Shown here: one piece after another, positions 11,250 through 22,177 of the stretch
Layout of the letters: each line of letters opens with the position of its first letter
Numbering within the stretch: position 1 is the first letter of the stretch
NCBI GenBank assembly: GCA_005656395.1
Contig: SRSI01000049.1
Coordinates: forward strand, 372,001 to 436,000
Direction: 5' to 3'
Length of the DNA stretch: 64,000 nucleotides
Source of the DNA: Strongyloides papillosus
Lineage: Eukaryota; Nematoda; Chromadorea; Rhabditida; Strongyloididae
Notes under the pieces: generated by a model
What the model saw: only the letters and a program-made list of their open reading frames with translations
Told to the model about the DNA's origin: nothing
Database searches by the model: none
Position numbers and translations under genes: made by a program

Positions 11250-12959
11250 ATGGGTCAAGAAATAAGTAAACCTTTTAGTAAGTCATCTGTCACAACATTG
11301 AGTTTGTCATGATTTTAAGAAATTTACTATTTCAGACGGTTTTAATCTTTTACAGGCAGGCGATAATAATTTCAAATACAAATACACGATAGAAAACTTT
11401 TCATTTCGTCATGAAAAGACAGGTGAAGGAATTATATCACCAACTTTTGTAATTGGAAGCAAAGAAAGATCAGAGTGGTGTTTGCAGATATATCCTAATG
11501 GTGCAACAGAAGAGAATAAAGGATACGTTTCAGTTTATCTAGTATTGAAAAAGCCAAACAAAGCAAAAGCAAAATGTAGGTTTTCTATTTTAAATGACAA
11601 AGAGGAGGAGAAAAATGTTTGCGATTGTAAGGAGGCTTATGAATTTGATAGGAATAGTGTAAATTATGGTTTGGGGTTTTCAAAATTTGTTAATAGAGAT
11701 CTTTTACTAGATGAATCAAATGGTTTTTTGTTTAATGATATGTTGACAATACTATGTGAGGCAGAGATTACTGACCTCAAATATGAGAATAGTATACCCT
11801 ATGGTAAGTTATCTGTCACAACATTGAACTTACCACTAACTTTATGATATTTACCATTTCAGATGTTTTTTATACCAGTCAGACAGGCGTTAACTATTTC
11901 AAATATATATACACGATAGAAAACTTTTCACTTCGTTCTGAAAAGGCAGGTGAAAAAATTATATCACCAACTTTTGTAATTGGAGGCAAAGAAAGATCAG
12001 AGTGGTGTTTAAACATATATCCCAATGGTCTTAGTGAAGATTTGAAGGGGTATGTATCAGTTTACTTAACATTATCAAAACCCAATAAAGCAAAAGCAAA
12101 ATATAGGTTTTCTATTTTAAGTGACAAGGGAGAAGAGAAAAATGTTAGATTTGTTACAGAATCGGAAGACTTTGTTAATAATGAGAAGGGTTCGGGGTTT
12201 TCTCATTTTGTTAAGAGAGATTTTTTACTAAATGAATCAAATGGTTTATTAGTAAATGGTTGTTTGGTAATATTTTGTGAAGCAGAGATTATTTACCTAA
12301 AAACTGAGAACCATGATAATCTAGAAATTTTTGACTCCAAGACTGAGAACCGTGATAGTCCAGAAACATCAATAAATATTTTAACACCCCAATCAAAATT
12401 ATCATTGGACTATGGAAACTTATATGATTCACCATTATTTTATGATTGTGTTATAAAAGTTGAAGACACTGAAATCCAAGTTCATAAAGCAATCCTCGCT
12501 GCAAGATCTCCTGTTTTTTATGACATCCTTAACAGTAAATTAGAAGGATCACAAAAAAATATTATTGAAATAAATGATTTTAGTACTGAAGTTGTAAGGA
12601 AGATGTTAAAGTACATTTATAAAGATGAAGTTTCGGATATACGAGATATGGAGAATGAAATCTTTGAAATTGCAAATAAATATGAGTTACATAGATTAAA
12701 AGCAATTTCAGAACAGTCTATGCTTAGTAGTTTGTCTATCGAGAATGTCTTAGAACGTTTCGCATTATCTGATAAGTACCAGATTGAAAGGATGAAAGAA
12801 TGTTGTGAAAAAATTATCCTTGAAAACATGGAATATTTAAAAGAAACTGAAGAATGGAAAAAATTTATTCATGGGCGTCCATCATTAGTTGAAAGTTTAT
12901 TGTTTAAGTTGTCCAACATTAGTTCAACGGGAAGTAACTCTGAAAAAAAAGAGAAATAA
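11250..12959 (+). CDS. MATH-MATH-BTB/POZ protein (SPOP-like Cullin-3 adaptor family)
   Basis: Three exons: 11250-11277, 11336-11803 and 11863-12959 (introns 58 and 59 bp), giving 530 residues. The start MGQEISKPF is the nearest ATG before a clean GTAAGT. Two MATH domains are nearly tandem copies: each has YTIENFS, SPTFVIG, KERSEWC, YPNG, GYVSVYL, PNKAKAK-RFSIL and a late CEAEI. A BTB domain follows (SPLFYDCVIKVEDTEIQVHK, AILAARSPVFYDIL, EINDFSTEVVRKMLKYIY), then a BACK-like helical tail. In the family, MATH binds the substrate and BTB binds Cullin-3 for ubiquitination. MATH 1 has extra Cys residues (CDCKEAYEF) where MATH 2 has none. The two introns are themselves similar, showing duplication of an exon plus intron. 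The gene sits wholly inside the 9367-14436 insertion. The ORF is intact, so it may be functional cargo. Confidence 0.85.
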
Positions 12960-14056
12960 TAATTGGATATTTGTAATACCTATTAAGTTAATCATTTATT
13001 TTATTGTAACTTTAAAATAAAAATATATCATTAAAGAAATATTTATAGGAACGAAAAAAATTAATCTTTAATATAACCTAATATTTCTTCTTCTTATTAT
13101 GTGATTGTTAAGTTTGTCATATTATGAAACTAGTATCAGAATTTGATAAAGCACAATTCTTAAATTTTTAAGTTAGATCGCCTTCCCTTCTGAATTATTT
13201 CTCTTAAAAGTTATCGTCTTTTTATTGATCAGATTACCGTTATTTGATGCCTTCAATTGGTTAAATATAAATCTTTTTGAAAAAGTACTCTTTTTCCAAC
13301 TTGAAAGTGGAAAATAATTTAAACATGGTATTGGCGAAGGATGATCAGATTTTATTTAAAAAACACCATTTTTTTGACAAATTTTGTGTATTTTTTTCTT
13401 TCAAATAATTTCTGTAAAATAAATAAAATTTTTTAGTTTATGACTCATTTAAAATGTATAATTATAGAATGAGGGGGAAATTTAATGCTAAAAAGATTAA
13501 TAAAAATTAGCCAAGTTGTGGACCAAAAGGCGACGATCATTTTTTTAGTGAAAAATAAAATTTTTTAATATTATATCTTTATGAAAAGTTATTTATAACA
13601 AATTAAACTAAATTATTACATAGCTCAAAGTCTGACTTAAAATATGAGATTTTAACGATGTTTGCAATTTAAAAACGAAAGAACTTATTTTAGGCATTAT
13701 TTTTTTCTGTTTTTTTTCATTTACATATTTGTAAAATTAAGGTAAATATATAGTTAATAGAAGAATGGCATTAAATTGTTTATACCAATTTCAAAAATAT
13801 AATGGGAAGTCAGCTAAATATTTACTTGGAATTATTCAAATATTCATTTTTGTTCACCTTTTGGATATATATTTATTTTTGTTGGGTAAATTTTTTAACT
13901 TAACCAGTTCCAATAAAGGCAAACGTTATAAAATAATTCTCAATCTTAGAAATATTTCCTATATTAATATGTTAAAACAATGTATTGTTGGTTATTTTAC
14001 CTCTCTATAAATATGTAATTCAATGAAACCATTTTTTTATACAAATACTTTGATTA

Positions 14057-14337
14057 GAATAGACAACAGATGGGCACAGAAAACGACCTTCTGGAGACCA
14101 TACGATATGACCAGACCACTTGGAAGACCCAAAACTAGATGGCGAGACGATCTGAAGAAAGTTGAAGAAGCTACGGGAACCAAATGGTACCGATGGGCAC
14201 ACGATAGAGACAAATTTAAAGAAATAATCATAACATCTATATTTGAGGCTCAGCAGCCACCACCACGTCGAGGACCCCCACATAAAGTGAAAAACCAAGA
14301 CAGGGAACGACCGAACTGAGCAATCTTGTAATCTTGT
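14057..14337 (+). mobile_element. 5'-truncated RTE-type LINE insertion
   Basis: A 281-bp insert encoding the typical C-terminal end of non-LTR (RTE-clade) reverse transcriptase polyproteins: RPLGRPKTRWRDDLKKVEE then TKWYRWAHDRDKFKE, followed by a stop and a short repeated tail (ATCTTGTA twice). It is flanked by a perfect 13-bp target duplication AATACTTTGATTA at 14044-14056 and 14338-14350. The related repeat at 39185-40635 has an uninterrupted sequence here (ACTTTGATCAATAA near 40532), which marks the empty site. It is nested inside the 5-kb insertion and therefore younger than it. Only the last part of the ORF is present, so it is dead on arrival. Confidence 0.85.
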
Positions 14338-14436
14338 AATACTTTGATTAATAACATAGTATAAAAATACTTTTATAAAAGAATATGCTCTGCGGATCAG
14401 CTATGACATGCTGAAAGAAGGTCTAAGGCTAGTTCA

Positions 14437-15030
14437 TTAAAAACTAATAAAACATGTATAATATTTTTTTGAATTCTTTTTAATATGCTTTTTCAAGAAT
14501 AATAATAAAATTTAAAAAAAAATTAATAATAAATATATCCAAGAAAAAATACAAAAAAAAATTTATTTTAATATAAAAATAGTAATAAATTTATTATAAT
14601 CATTTCTTCTTCAAATTAATATCAATACTAAGTGAATCAGAATACAAAAAAAGCACATCTAGGGATCTTCTTAATCGAGGTAACATACCATGTCTTCTTC
14701 ACTTCTTTCCCATTAACTAATCCACCGCTGTCTTCATTCTACTTAATATTCTCATAAATTATCATAATACCTTCCTTGCCATTTTTGTAGTTGCTTTTAA
14801 ACTTCAACGGTTTCGCGACAACTCTCCTTGTCCCTACTGGTGATGGTTGGAACTATTATAAAGTTTTTCACATTCGTCTCCAGGTGGGTGAAATCGATCT
14901 CCCTCTTATTATCACTTTCATTGGTTAAATTCATTTCCTCTCTAGATATATGAATCCCTGTTGAGTAGAAATTTACATCATGCTTCGGTACTAGATAAAA
15001 TTCTGTTATGTAGGATTTTGAATCTTTCAA
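14437..15030 (-). pseudogene. duplicated C-terminal fragment of the aminotransferase-tail gene
   Basis: On the minus strand this matches the end of the gene at 16683-22177: LKDSKSYITEFYLVP, NFYSTGIHISREEMN and NKREIDFTHLET correspond to LKDSKSYITELHLVP, NFYPTGIHIPREEMY and NKREIDFIHPET. A small deletion after NFII shifts the frame, and the copy has no start or upstream exons. It begins abruptly at about 15030, fused to a vWA gene fragment. It is the left side of a tandem-duplication junction. Confidence 0.85.
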
Positions 15031-15300
15031 TAGAGGATAATTTATTTTTTATGAGATCTTTTTCTCTTTGAAACAGTTGTTGGGTCAAACCGTCAGAAGG
15101 TGGATCTACGACTACAGAAATGTCTCCTTCGCAATTGTTTGGTGGACAAGTATCTGAATTCTAAATAATATATATCTTTAGTAAGAGCAAGTAGTAGTAA
15201 AACTTACATCATTGAGGATATTTCTGATTTTAAATGATTCCGCTACTCCAATTAATGTGAGTAGGAACAACAAACTTAAAATTCTCCCAGAAAATTTCAT
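15031..15300 (-). pseudogene. truncated copy of the secreted vWA gene, fused at the duplication junction
   Basis: It repeats exon 1 (ATG at 15300, MKFSGRILSLLFLLTLIGVA), the intron with GTAAGT, and the first 40 or so codons of exon 2 (TCPPNNCEGDISVVVD) of the gene at 6711-8157. The MIDAS-like DASSD has become DPPSD. Near 15031 it runs into the aminotransferase-tail fragment out of frame and stops within about 20 codons. The product, if made, would be a secreted peptide of about 90 residues. Confidence 0.85.
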
Positions 15301-15785
15301 ATTATTTTAAAATACTTGTTATAAAATATCTAATCCTTCTAAAAGTACATTGACTTCCATTGATAATATAATATTCTGAAACTTATACCTAAATTTATAT
15401 AACTTCTTCGTATTTACGTTACCTAAGATCCACTAAAAAAACCCCTTTATCAATTTTTTTACATTCTAACATCTTTTTATCCATCGGAATTTAAAAAAAA
15501 TTATACAAAAAAACTTTATTTCACTTGATTCCGATACTTTCTCTGAATCAGGCAAGATAAGAAATGATTAAATTTGTTTAGTGTTAACTTTAATATGACT
15601 AATTTTAAATATTTTATGCAAAAAAATTGTTTGATTATACAAAGTTTGTTAAATCAAAGAATATCAAGAAATAAGTCATGAATCATCTTAGAGGAAGAGT
15701 GATAGCTTTTAAAACCATTTCTGATAATAACCTTTATTTAAAAAGCTAAAAAAGTATTTATTCAATAAAAAAATTATTACAAAAA

Positions 15786-16214
15786 TCAATTATTAAAAAC
15801 ATTGCAATTGTCTTCATTACACCTTCTTCCATTCATAACCATCAATCTCTTACCAGTATCCACTGTCATCGTTCCTTCTCCATTCATCTTAAAAATCTCA
15901 ACATTCTGTTTCTTAAGAATCTCCTCATCTCTCTCCGTAAAACAACCCTGAGTTTTAGCTATACTAACAATCTCACCACCATACTCCTTCAAAGTTTTTT
16001 CACCAACTCCACAACCATACTTCTTTTGTGTCCTACAACTTGTACCTTGGAAACTTTTTCTGACGCATATCAAATTTTCCCCTGATTTTGTGTTTATTTT
16101 CGGTATACAACCAACATTGCATGTTATGAACATTTCATCTCCAGCTCTTGCACGGGTCTTAGCCATTTGGAAATTAAGAGATAATATTATTATCGTAGGA
16201 AAAAATAATTTCAT
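15786..16214 (-). CDS. small secreted 8-cysteine protein, copy 2
   Basis: A 142-residue single-exon ORF, paralogue of 8646-9074 with the same length, start and cysteine positions. A signal peptide (MKLFFPTIIILSLNFQMAK) is followed by TRARAGDEMFITCNVGC and the same eight-Cys pattern ending RRCNEDNCNVFNN. Most changes between the copies avoid cysteines and glycines, consistent with both being under selection. Function unknown. Part of duplication unit B, downstream of the truncated vWA fragment, so it has lost its intact vWA neighbour. Confidence 0.8.
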   Translation of the reverse strand: MKLFFPTIIILSLNFQMAKTRARAGDEMFITCNVGCIPKINTKSGENLICVRKSFQGTSCRTQKKYGCGVGEKTLKEYGGEIVSIAKTQGCFTERDEEILKKQNVEIFKMNGEGTMTVDTGKRLMVMNGRRCNEDNCNVFNN

Positions 16215-16682
16215 TCTTTCTATTCTTTAATTTTAATTAATATAAGCATTATAAATGTGGAAAAACTTTTCCTTCTTTATGTAATGCTAAAAAAGAGTAT
16301 TAAATAAATGGTAATAGAATATTAGTTTTTTCTCCCATTAAGATCAAAAAAAATTATATAAAAAAGTTATAAATAGAATAATGATGATGCAATGTGTTTT
16401 TTGCTTGAAACAAAGGACAAATCACCATGGAAATTGTTCTAATTTCTTTCTTTTTTATTATCAATTTCAATAAAATACAATCTCTTATAGGAAATGTTAT
16501 AACAATATTATATATTTTTATTAAAAAACTAATAAAACATGTATAATATCTTTGACAATTCTTTTCAACATGTACTTTCAAGAATATCAAAAGAATTGAA
16601 AAAACTAAAAATAAATATATCAATGATGAAAAAAGTATAAAACTTTATTTTAATATAAAAATAGTAATAATATTTATTATAA

Positions 16683-19600
16683 TCATTTCTCCTTCAAATT
16701 AATATCAATAGTAAGTGAACCAGAAACACAAAAAGCAGGTCTAGGAGTTTTCTTAACAGACGTAACATACCATGTCTTCTTAGCCTTCTCTCCATTTTCA
16801 TTACTCACTCCTTTCCCATCACCGTTCCTCACCGAAACAACATTACTCCTATCACTTATCGATACCACACTACAATCACCACCACCATCATCCTTCTTAA
16901 AAATTTCGTAAGTTATCATAATACCTTCCTTACCATTATTGTAGTTGCTTTCAAACTTCAAAGGCTTAGCAACAACTCTCCTTGTCCTTACTGGTGATGG
17001 TTGGAAACTCTTTATTATAAAGTGTTTCGCATTCGTCTCCGGGTGAATGAAATCTATCTCCCTCTTATTACCACCCTCATTCGTCAAATACATCTCCTCT
17101 CTAGGTATATGAATCCCTGTTGGGTAGAAATTTACATTACGCGTTGGTACTAAATGAAGTTCCGTTATGTAGGATTTTGAATCTTTCAATGGAGGGTAGT
17201 AGTATCCTACAGCTGATCCGTGTTGTTTTTGGATTAACTTTACATCCAATATGATGTCATTAGTTGGTTGGTAGTTTACTGTTGGTGGTATCGACTTGTA
17301 CTCGTTCTTAGTTACACAATATTCAATAAATTTTTGCTTGTTAACACTGTCATTCTCAATAACTTCATTCGTCAAATTCCACTGATTCGGAATAGGGCCA
17401 TCATACTTGTTGTCTTTTTTGCAATCTCTTAAGAAGTTTATTGCATCATTTGGTGTTGTTATCATGCCATCTGATGAGATGTCATAGGTGTATGACAATC
17501 TTTTGGGTGTGTAGGATTTTCTTGTATCCGAGCTTAAAGATGAATCTCTGCAATAACCAGAATCTCTTTTATCTTTCTTTCTCATTTCTGGTGACATTGA
17601 TAGGTAGGCACTATCACCCAATTCACTACCATTATCCTTTATACTGATCCCAATAATATCACTCAAATCAACTGTAACTTCAGTGAAACTTGTTAATCTC
17701 TCGCGAGATTCCTTCTTATTAACATCCTTAAAAGAATTAGTTCTCTCCCAATCTTGAATCCACTCCTTACTTTTGTTATCATTACTATTGTCACTCTCAT
17801 TCGATGATCTCCTTCCACTACCATCCTTCAAAGAGATACATCTCCTAACATCCCTTCTCTTAACATCATCATACCACTCATCCTTATCATTAACCTTCAC
17901 CTCAACTTCATTATCAATCTTATCACCAGTAAAACCGCTATCACAACTTTTACCATCATCCGTAACAACATAACCCTCAGTAGAGGTATTCTTTTTCTGG
18001 ATCTTCTTCTCAACACCTGAATGAGGGACATGGTATGAACTAACTTTTCTGTACTCATGTGTTAAGTATCTCCTACCGCCGTTTGAACTTGAGAATGAAC
18101 CCTCGAATGCGGTTTCGTTCTCCTCGCAACAAGAGTCGTTCTTTGTTGTTGTGTCTTTATTGTCATCCTCAATATTTTCACTGGTAGATTTTTTTCTGTT
18201 AAATATTATGCTTAAATCTATTGGAGTGAAAGATTTGGTTTTATCATCCTTTTGTGGTATTGATTTTTCATTGTCTTTAATGACCAGTGTGGTTTTGGTG
18301 TCTGGGATTTTTATGTAACTGAAAGAGGTGTTTGCTTCTTCATCACTTGTTGGTGTCAAGACTAATTCCTCCTTGACATTACCGAATTTATCACCTCTCA
18401 ATTGGACGGATTTCTCCTTCATAATTCCCATGTAAACTTCATCGTTAATCTTGTTATTCTCAAGTGAGATGTAAAGTTTCTCACTGTCATTCTCCATAAA
18501 ATGTACTGAAGCTCCATCAAAATGCTCATCCTTCTTCAGATCTATCTCCGTATCATAAGATGACTCTGTATATATTTTTGTTCCATCCTCATTAACATTC
18601 AACTCCTCCGTTGATAAGTAACTAACCATTGTTGGTTCAATTAATTGTGTATGTAGTTTACTCTTTCTTTCCTGGTGATCAAAAGGTGCTTCCACGTTTG
18701 TCTCCGTCTTCCTAAATGTTATTGTAGCCGTTGAAGGTACATTAATACTTTCCCGATAATTTTCTTCCTTCGTCAAAACATACATATTATCAAAAACTTT
18801 ATCCTTAAATTCCTTTTGATCACCATCATTCAGAAAAATTTGGTTCAAATCTATTTTAGTTTTAGTTCCATTCATTTGTCGTTTTGTGTTATCAATGCTC
18901 CTAACGGTATAACTACTCGATTTCTCTGGAAAAAAATATTAATTTTTAGTGATAATAATAAAACTTACCACATTCAATAACTTTCCTACCATTAGATGGT
19001 AATCTGTTTTCAGAGATATTACCATCATTTGATATACCCTTGTTGTTATTATCATTATTAAAAATATAATCTAAAAGTATTGAATTTTTATCACTATCTC
19101 CACCCTCAATGATAGTCTTTTTCTCCTCAACAATTATTATATCACCATCCTCGATTTTTATATCACTTATCGAGTCAATTGTTAGTGTATCCGAATCTAG
19201 TGTCATGAAGTTATCTTCCTTCCTAATAACTGTGCCTTTATTCTTATTCCCAGTTAATAAACCATCTTCTAGAGAATCACCTTTAACATTCTCTCCACCC
19301 ACCTGTTCTTTAATCACATTCTTTCTCTCTCCTAAATTAATTACTCTATCATCAGGAGAAACATCATCCTTAACAAAATTTCCTGATTCCCGATCACTAA
19401 AAATCACTTCCAATGGTATTTTATTTTGTAACACTCTTTTTTCACCCACTTTTCCATCATCCAAAACTTGTCTTCCAACAATAACCTTTCCATTCTCCAT
19501 CATATTATCATCAATTTTCAAATCTTTTTCTGAACTAACCTTGTTATTATCATCCAACTGTACTTTTGTGTTGTCGTTACTCAACTGTCGATAATCAATG

Positions 19601-22177
19601 ATCCCATTGTCATTGTTGTTATTATTATTATTATTACTCATGCTGGGTGATATCTTTTCCGGTACCTCTTCACAATACTCTACCTCACGGTTACTCTCCT
19701 CTTCATCTATCTTTGTTATCCCCCTCCCGATAACCTCATGACTCTTGCTTCTTCTTTGACTGTGCCTTCTAACCATATCTGCAATCCAGTCATTTTTTAC
19801 ATTATCAATTCTTTCACCCAATTTTATTTGGAAGACCTCCTCTAAATCTATTGGGTTTCCGGTTTTGATAACCTTATCATCAACCTTCTCTTTTTTTCTC
19901 TCACTCTCGCAGATGGGACACATCACCTTGGTACACCTTGAACTTCCATCAATGCCATCGGAATTGGGGGTGTGTGAATGGGAGATCTCCGTTTTTGAAG
20001 ATTTTCCATCTACCTTCTCACCGTCGCAATCAAGGGATGTTATTGGTTTGGAATCTTCACAAATTTTGGTTACGTTCTCTTGATTAGTAGCGGGTGATTG
20101 TGACAAAATTTTATCCTTTTGCTGGGATTCGGCATTGACATCTAGTGATATTCTCTTTTCTTCATTGTTGGGGGTTGAAGTTTGTGGGTTTGTGGATTTT
20201 TCTGTCTTTGATAGGTTGCATTCGTTAACTATGTGATCAATGGAATCTTTGTGGTGTTTGTTTAGGTATTTATCACTATCGTCGTTGGGTGGGAGATGGT
20301 TATCGGAGGATTGGGAGATTTTTCTTACAACTTCTCTGTCGCTTTCTTTAGAATGATCAAGGAATTGGAAGACCTCCTTCATAACATCATCAGCCATTAT
20401 ATAAGAAACAGATCGCTGACTCTGCAAAGTCTTCCAATCACAAAAATCCTTAATAATATTTCCCATCTTATCCATAACATCATACAAATCCTCTTTCTTC
20501 TGTGATAAACTAATAGCAAACCATCCCTTCTCATACCCATCAAAATCTTCACCACCAACATGTTCAAAATAAACATCTTTCTCAAGAAACTTAAGTAAAA
20601 TACCCTGATCAAGATGCGATAAATTAAAGTAAATCAAAAATCCACCTAAAGGCTTGACAAAAGGTATCTTCAACTCCCTTAACTTTAACATAACCATCTC
20701 TCTATTTGACATCAACTCTTCATTCTTCGTTTTTTGTATCTCATCAAACCACTCACTATCGTGGAGGAATTCTTCTGCAAAATTTTGTGTCAATCCGTTT
20801 ACTGTATTGTAGTTTGAGAGTTTATCCATGCATTCGTAGGTTTTTCTATCTTCCATGTATACTAGGGAGAATCTTAAACCAGGAAGGAGCATATCCTGTT
20901 AAAATAGAAGAATATTAATAAAGAGAATGGTAAAAATTACTTTACTAAAACTCCAAGTCCAGAAGATGTTCTTATATTTATTACCCTTCTCAAGTTCTTT
21001 TAAAATACTACCAAATTCCTTCTTCCCATCCTTATCATAGACACTAAAAGCATTAGCCTCATCCATAATAAGCGTAATACCCTTCTCCTCACAGAACAGT
21101 ATCACTTCCCTCACCTGATCAAGGGAAAAAACACTCCCAGTAGGGTTATGTGGATTAGATATCAATACTCCCTTAACCTTCTTACACTTAAAAATAAATA
21201 AATAAATAACTACAAACCGATCTTTAACTATATTATAATTACAAGTTGCGTGTGTTAAAAAATGATAACGAATTTTTGTTGTAATATAAAGTTAGGTAAA
21301 ACTTACTTTTAAGTATGCTGATTCAAATAGACTACGTGATAATTTTGGGGTATTTATGTCTTCCTAAAATTATGTATATTAATATGTTTTATGTGATATG
21401 TTATATTTTATGTGTGTATGTACGAAAAAAGTAATTAGTTTTCATATTTTAGTGTGTGTTAATGATAAATTATATTGTAGGAGCTTTTAATTTTTAGTTA
21501 ATTAGTGGTATTTTTGTGTCATATTGGTATTGATGTTATTTTGATAATGTGTTTCACTTTTAATTTGATTGTTATGGAAAAAGTTGTTCTGTTTTATTTT
21601 TTTGGAACTTACAAAATGGATGGGGATAAGATTGATGCTGTTCTTGGTGGTGAATATTTCATAATACTTCTTGTAGTAGGGGGCTGGACACAATATACAG
21701 TCGTGTGGATCAAAAAGAGCATAAGCTAGCATATCTAAAGAAGCTGCTGTACCTGGGGCTATTATTAATTTGCTAGGTGATATATTACAAGACAAATGGT
21801 TGGAAATAAAATTAGAACATGAAATCTTTATAGATTCTATTCCTGTTGGTGAGAGAGGATAATGTGTAAGGGTTGATGGATTAAGATAGAAGGATTCCTT
21901 TGCTTCAATTATCTGGAAAAGATATAAGATAATGAAATCGAGATGGAAGTAAGTTTTTTACCTTATTTTTGATTAATTCACTTTTATACCCATAAAGAGA
22001 TTTACTTCTGGGGATGGAAATTTTTTTACCCTCTTTTTGTATTCTACTTTTTCTTTTTTCATTGTTTACATCAGTCATAGGATTCTTTCCTCTTTCATCT
22101 TTGTTTTCTAGTAGTTTCTTACCTCTGACTGATAGTAAACAATCACTCTCTCTTTTATTAACTTCATCCACCATCAT
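16683..22177 (-). CDS. ACS-like PLP aminotransferase-fold protein with a disordered tail of about 1200 residues
   Basis: Six exons: 22177-21962, 21912-21613, 21363-21307, 21186-20941, 20895-18969 and 18925-16683. All joins keep frame, giving 1662 residues. Residues about 15-455 resemble 1-aminocyclopropane-1-carboxylate-synthase-like class I aminotransferases: LSVRGKKLL, APGTAASLDMLAYALFDPHD, APYYKKYYE, KVKGVLISNPHNPTG, LIMDEANAFSVYD, WTWSFSK (Lys273, the Schiff-base position) and PGLRFSLVY (Arg281). The Tyr of the usual DExY is Asn236, and the substrate-carboxylate Arg region reads GWFAIS. The N-terminal cofactor loop is also poorly conserved, so catalysis is doubtful. The rest is acidic, Ser/Asn/Lys-rich and probably disordered, with a CPIC Cys pair near 599 and a folded-looking end (ITELHLVP..., TGIHIPREEM). 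The exon 4 acceptor is AAG, with a second AG 6 nt on. Exon joins were made by eye. Confidence 0.75.

Larger units (their letters stand above)
9367..14436. mobile_element. about 5-kb insertion into duplication unit A, carrying a MATH-BTB gene
   Basis: Sequence on both sides matches one continuous stretch in the duplicate copy (near 16490-16545). The left side matches up to about 9366; the right resumes at AAAAACTAATAAAACATG near 14440. The outer parts of the insert resemble the 1.45-kb repeat at 39185-40635. About 9388-9845 matches 39192-39660 (CTAACGAAGTTTATA and GATGTGTTTT motifs). About 13400-14056 plus 14338-14420 matches 39890-40620, including the terminal TATGCTCTGCGGA and GTCTAAGGCT motifs. 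Between these arms lie the MATH-BTB gene and about 2.5 kb of AT-rich sequence with no other gene. I see no terminal inverted repeat, transposase or certain target duplication, so the class of element is unknown. It could be an element that captured a gene, or repeated insertions at one site. Confidence 0.6.
15031..17190. repeat. tandem duplication unit B
   Basis: Collinear with unit A (7887-9366 plus 14437-15030): part of the vWA gene, spacer, the 8-Cys gene, spacer, and the C-terminal part of the aminotransferase-tail gene. It is uninterrupted here, so it records the arrangement before the 5-kb insertion. The breakpoint near 15030 has short shared sequence around TAGAGGA between the two genes involved. 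Confidence 0.8.

Noticed and set aside
13765..14010. 81-codon ORF next to the LINE fragment
   Set aside because: The homologous stretch at 40258-40500 has in-frame stops, and composition is typical of AT-rich non-coding sequence.
19109..19594. 161-codon plus-strand ORF rich in Ser/Leu/Phe
   Set aside because: It is an antisense shadow of the disordered tail of the aminotransferase-like gene.
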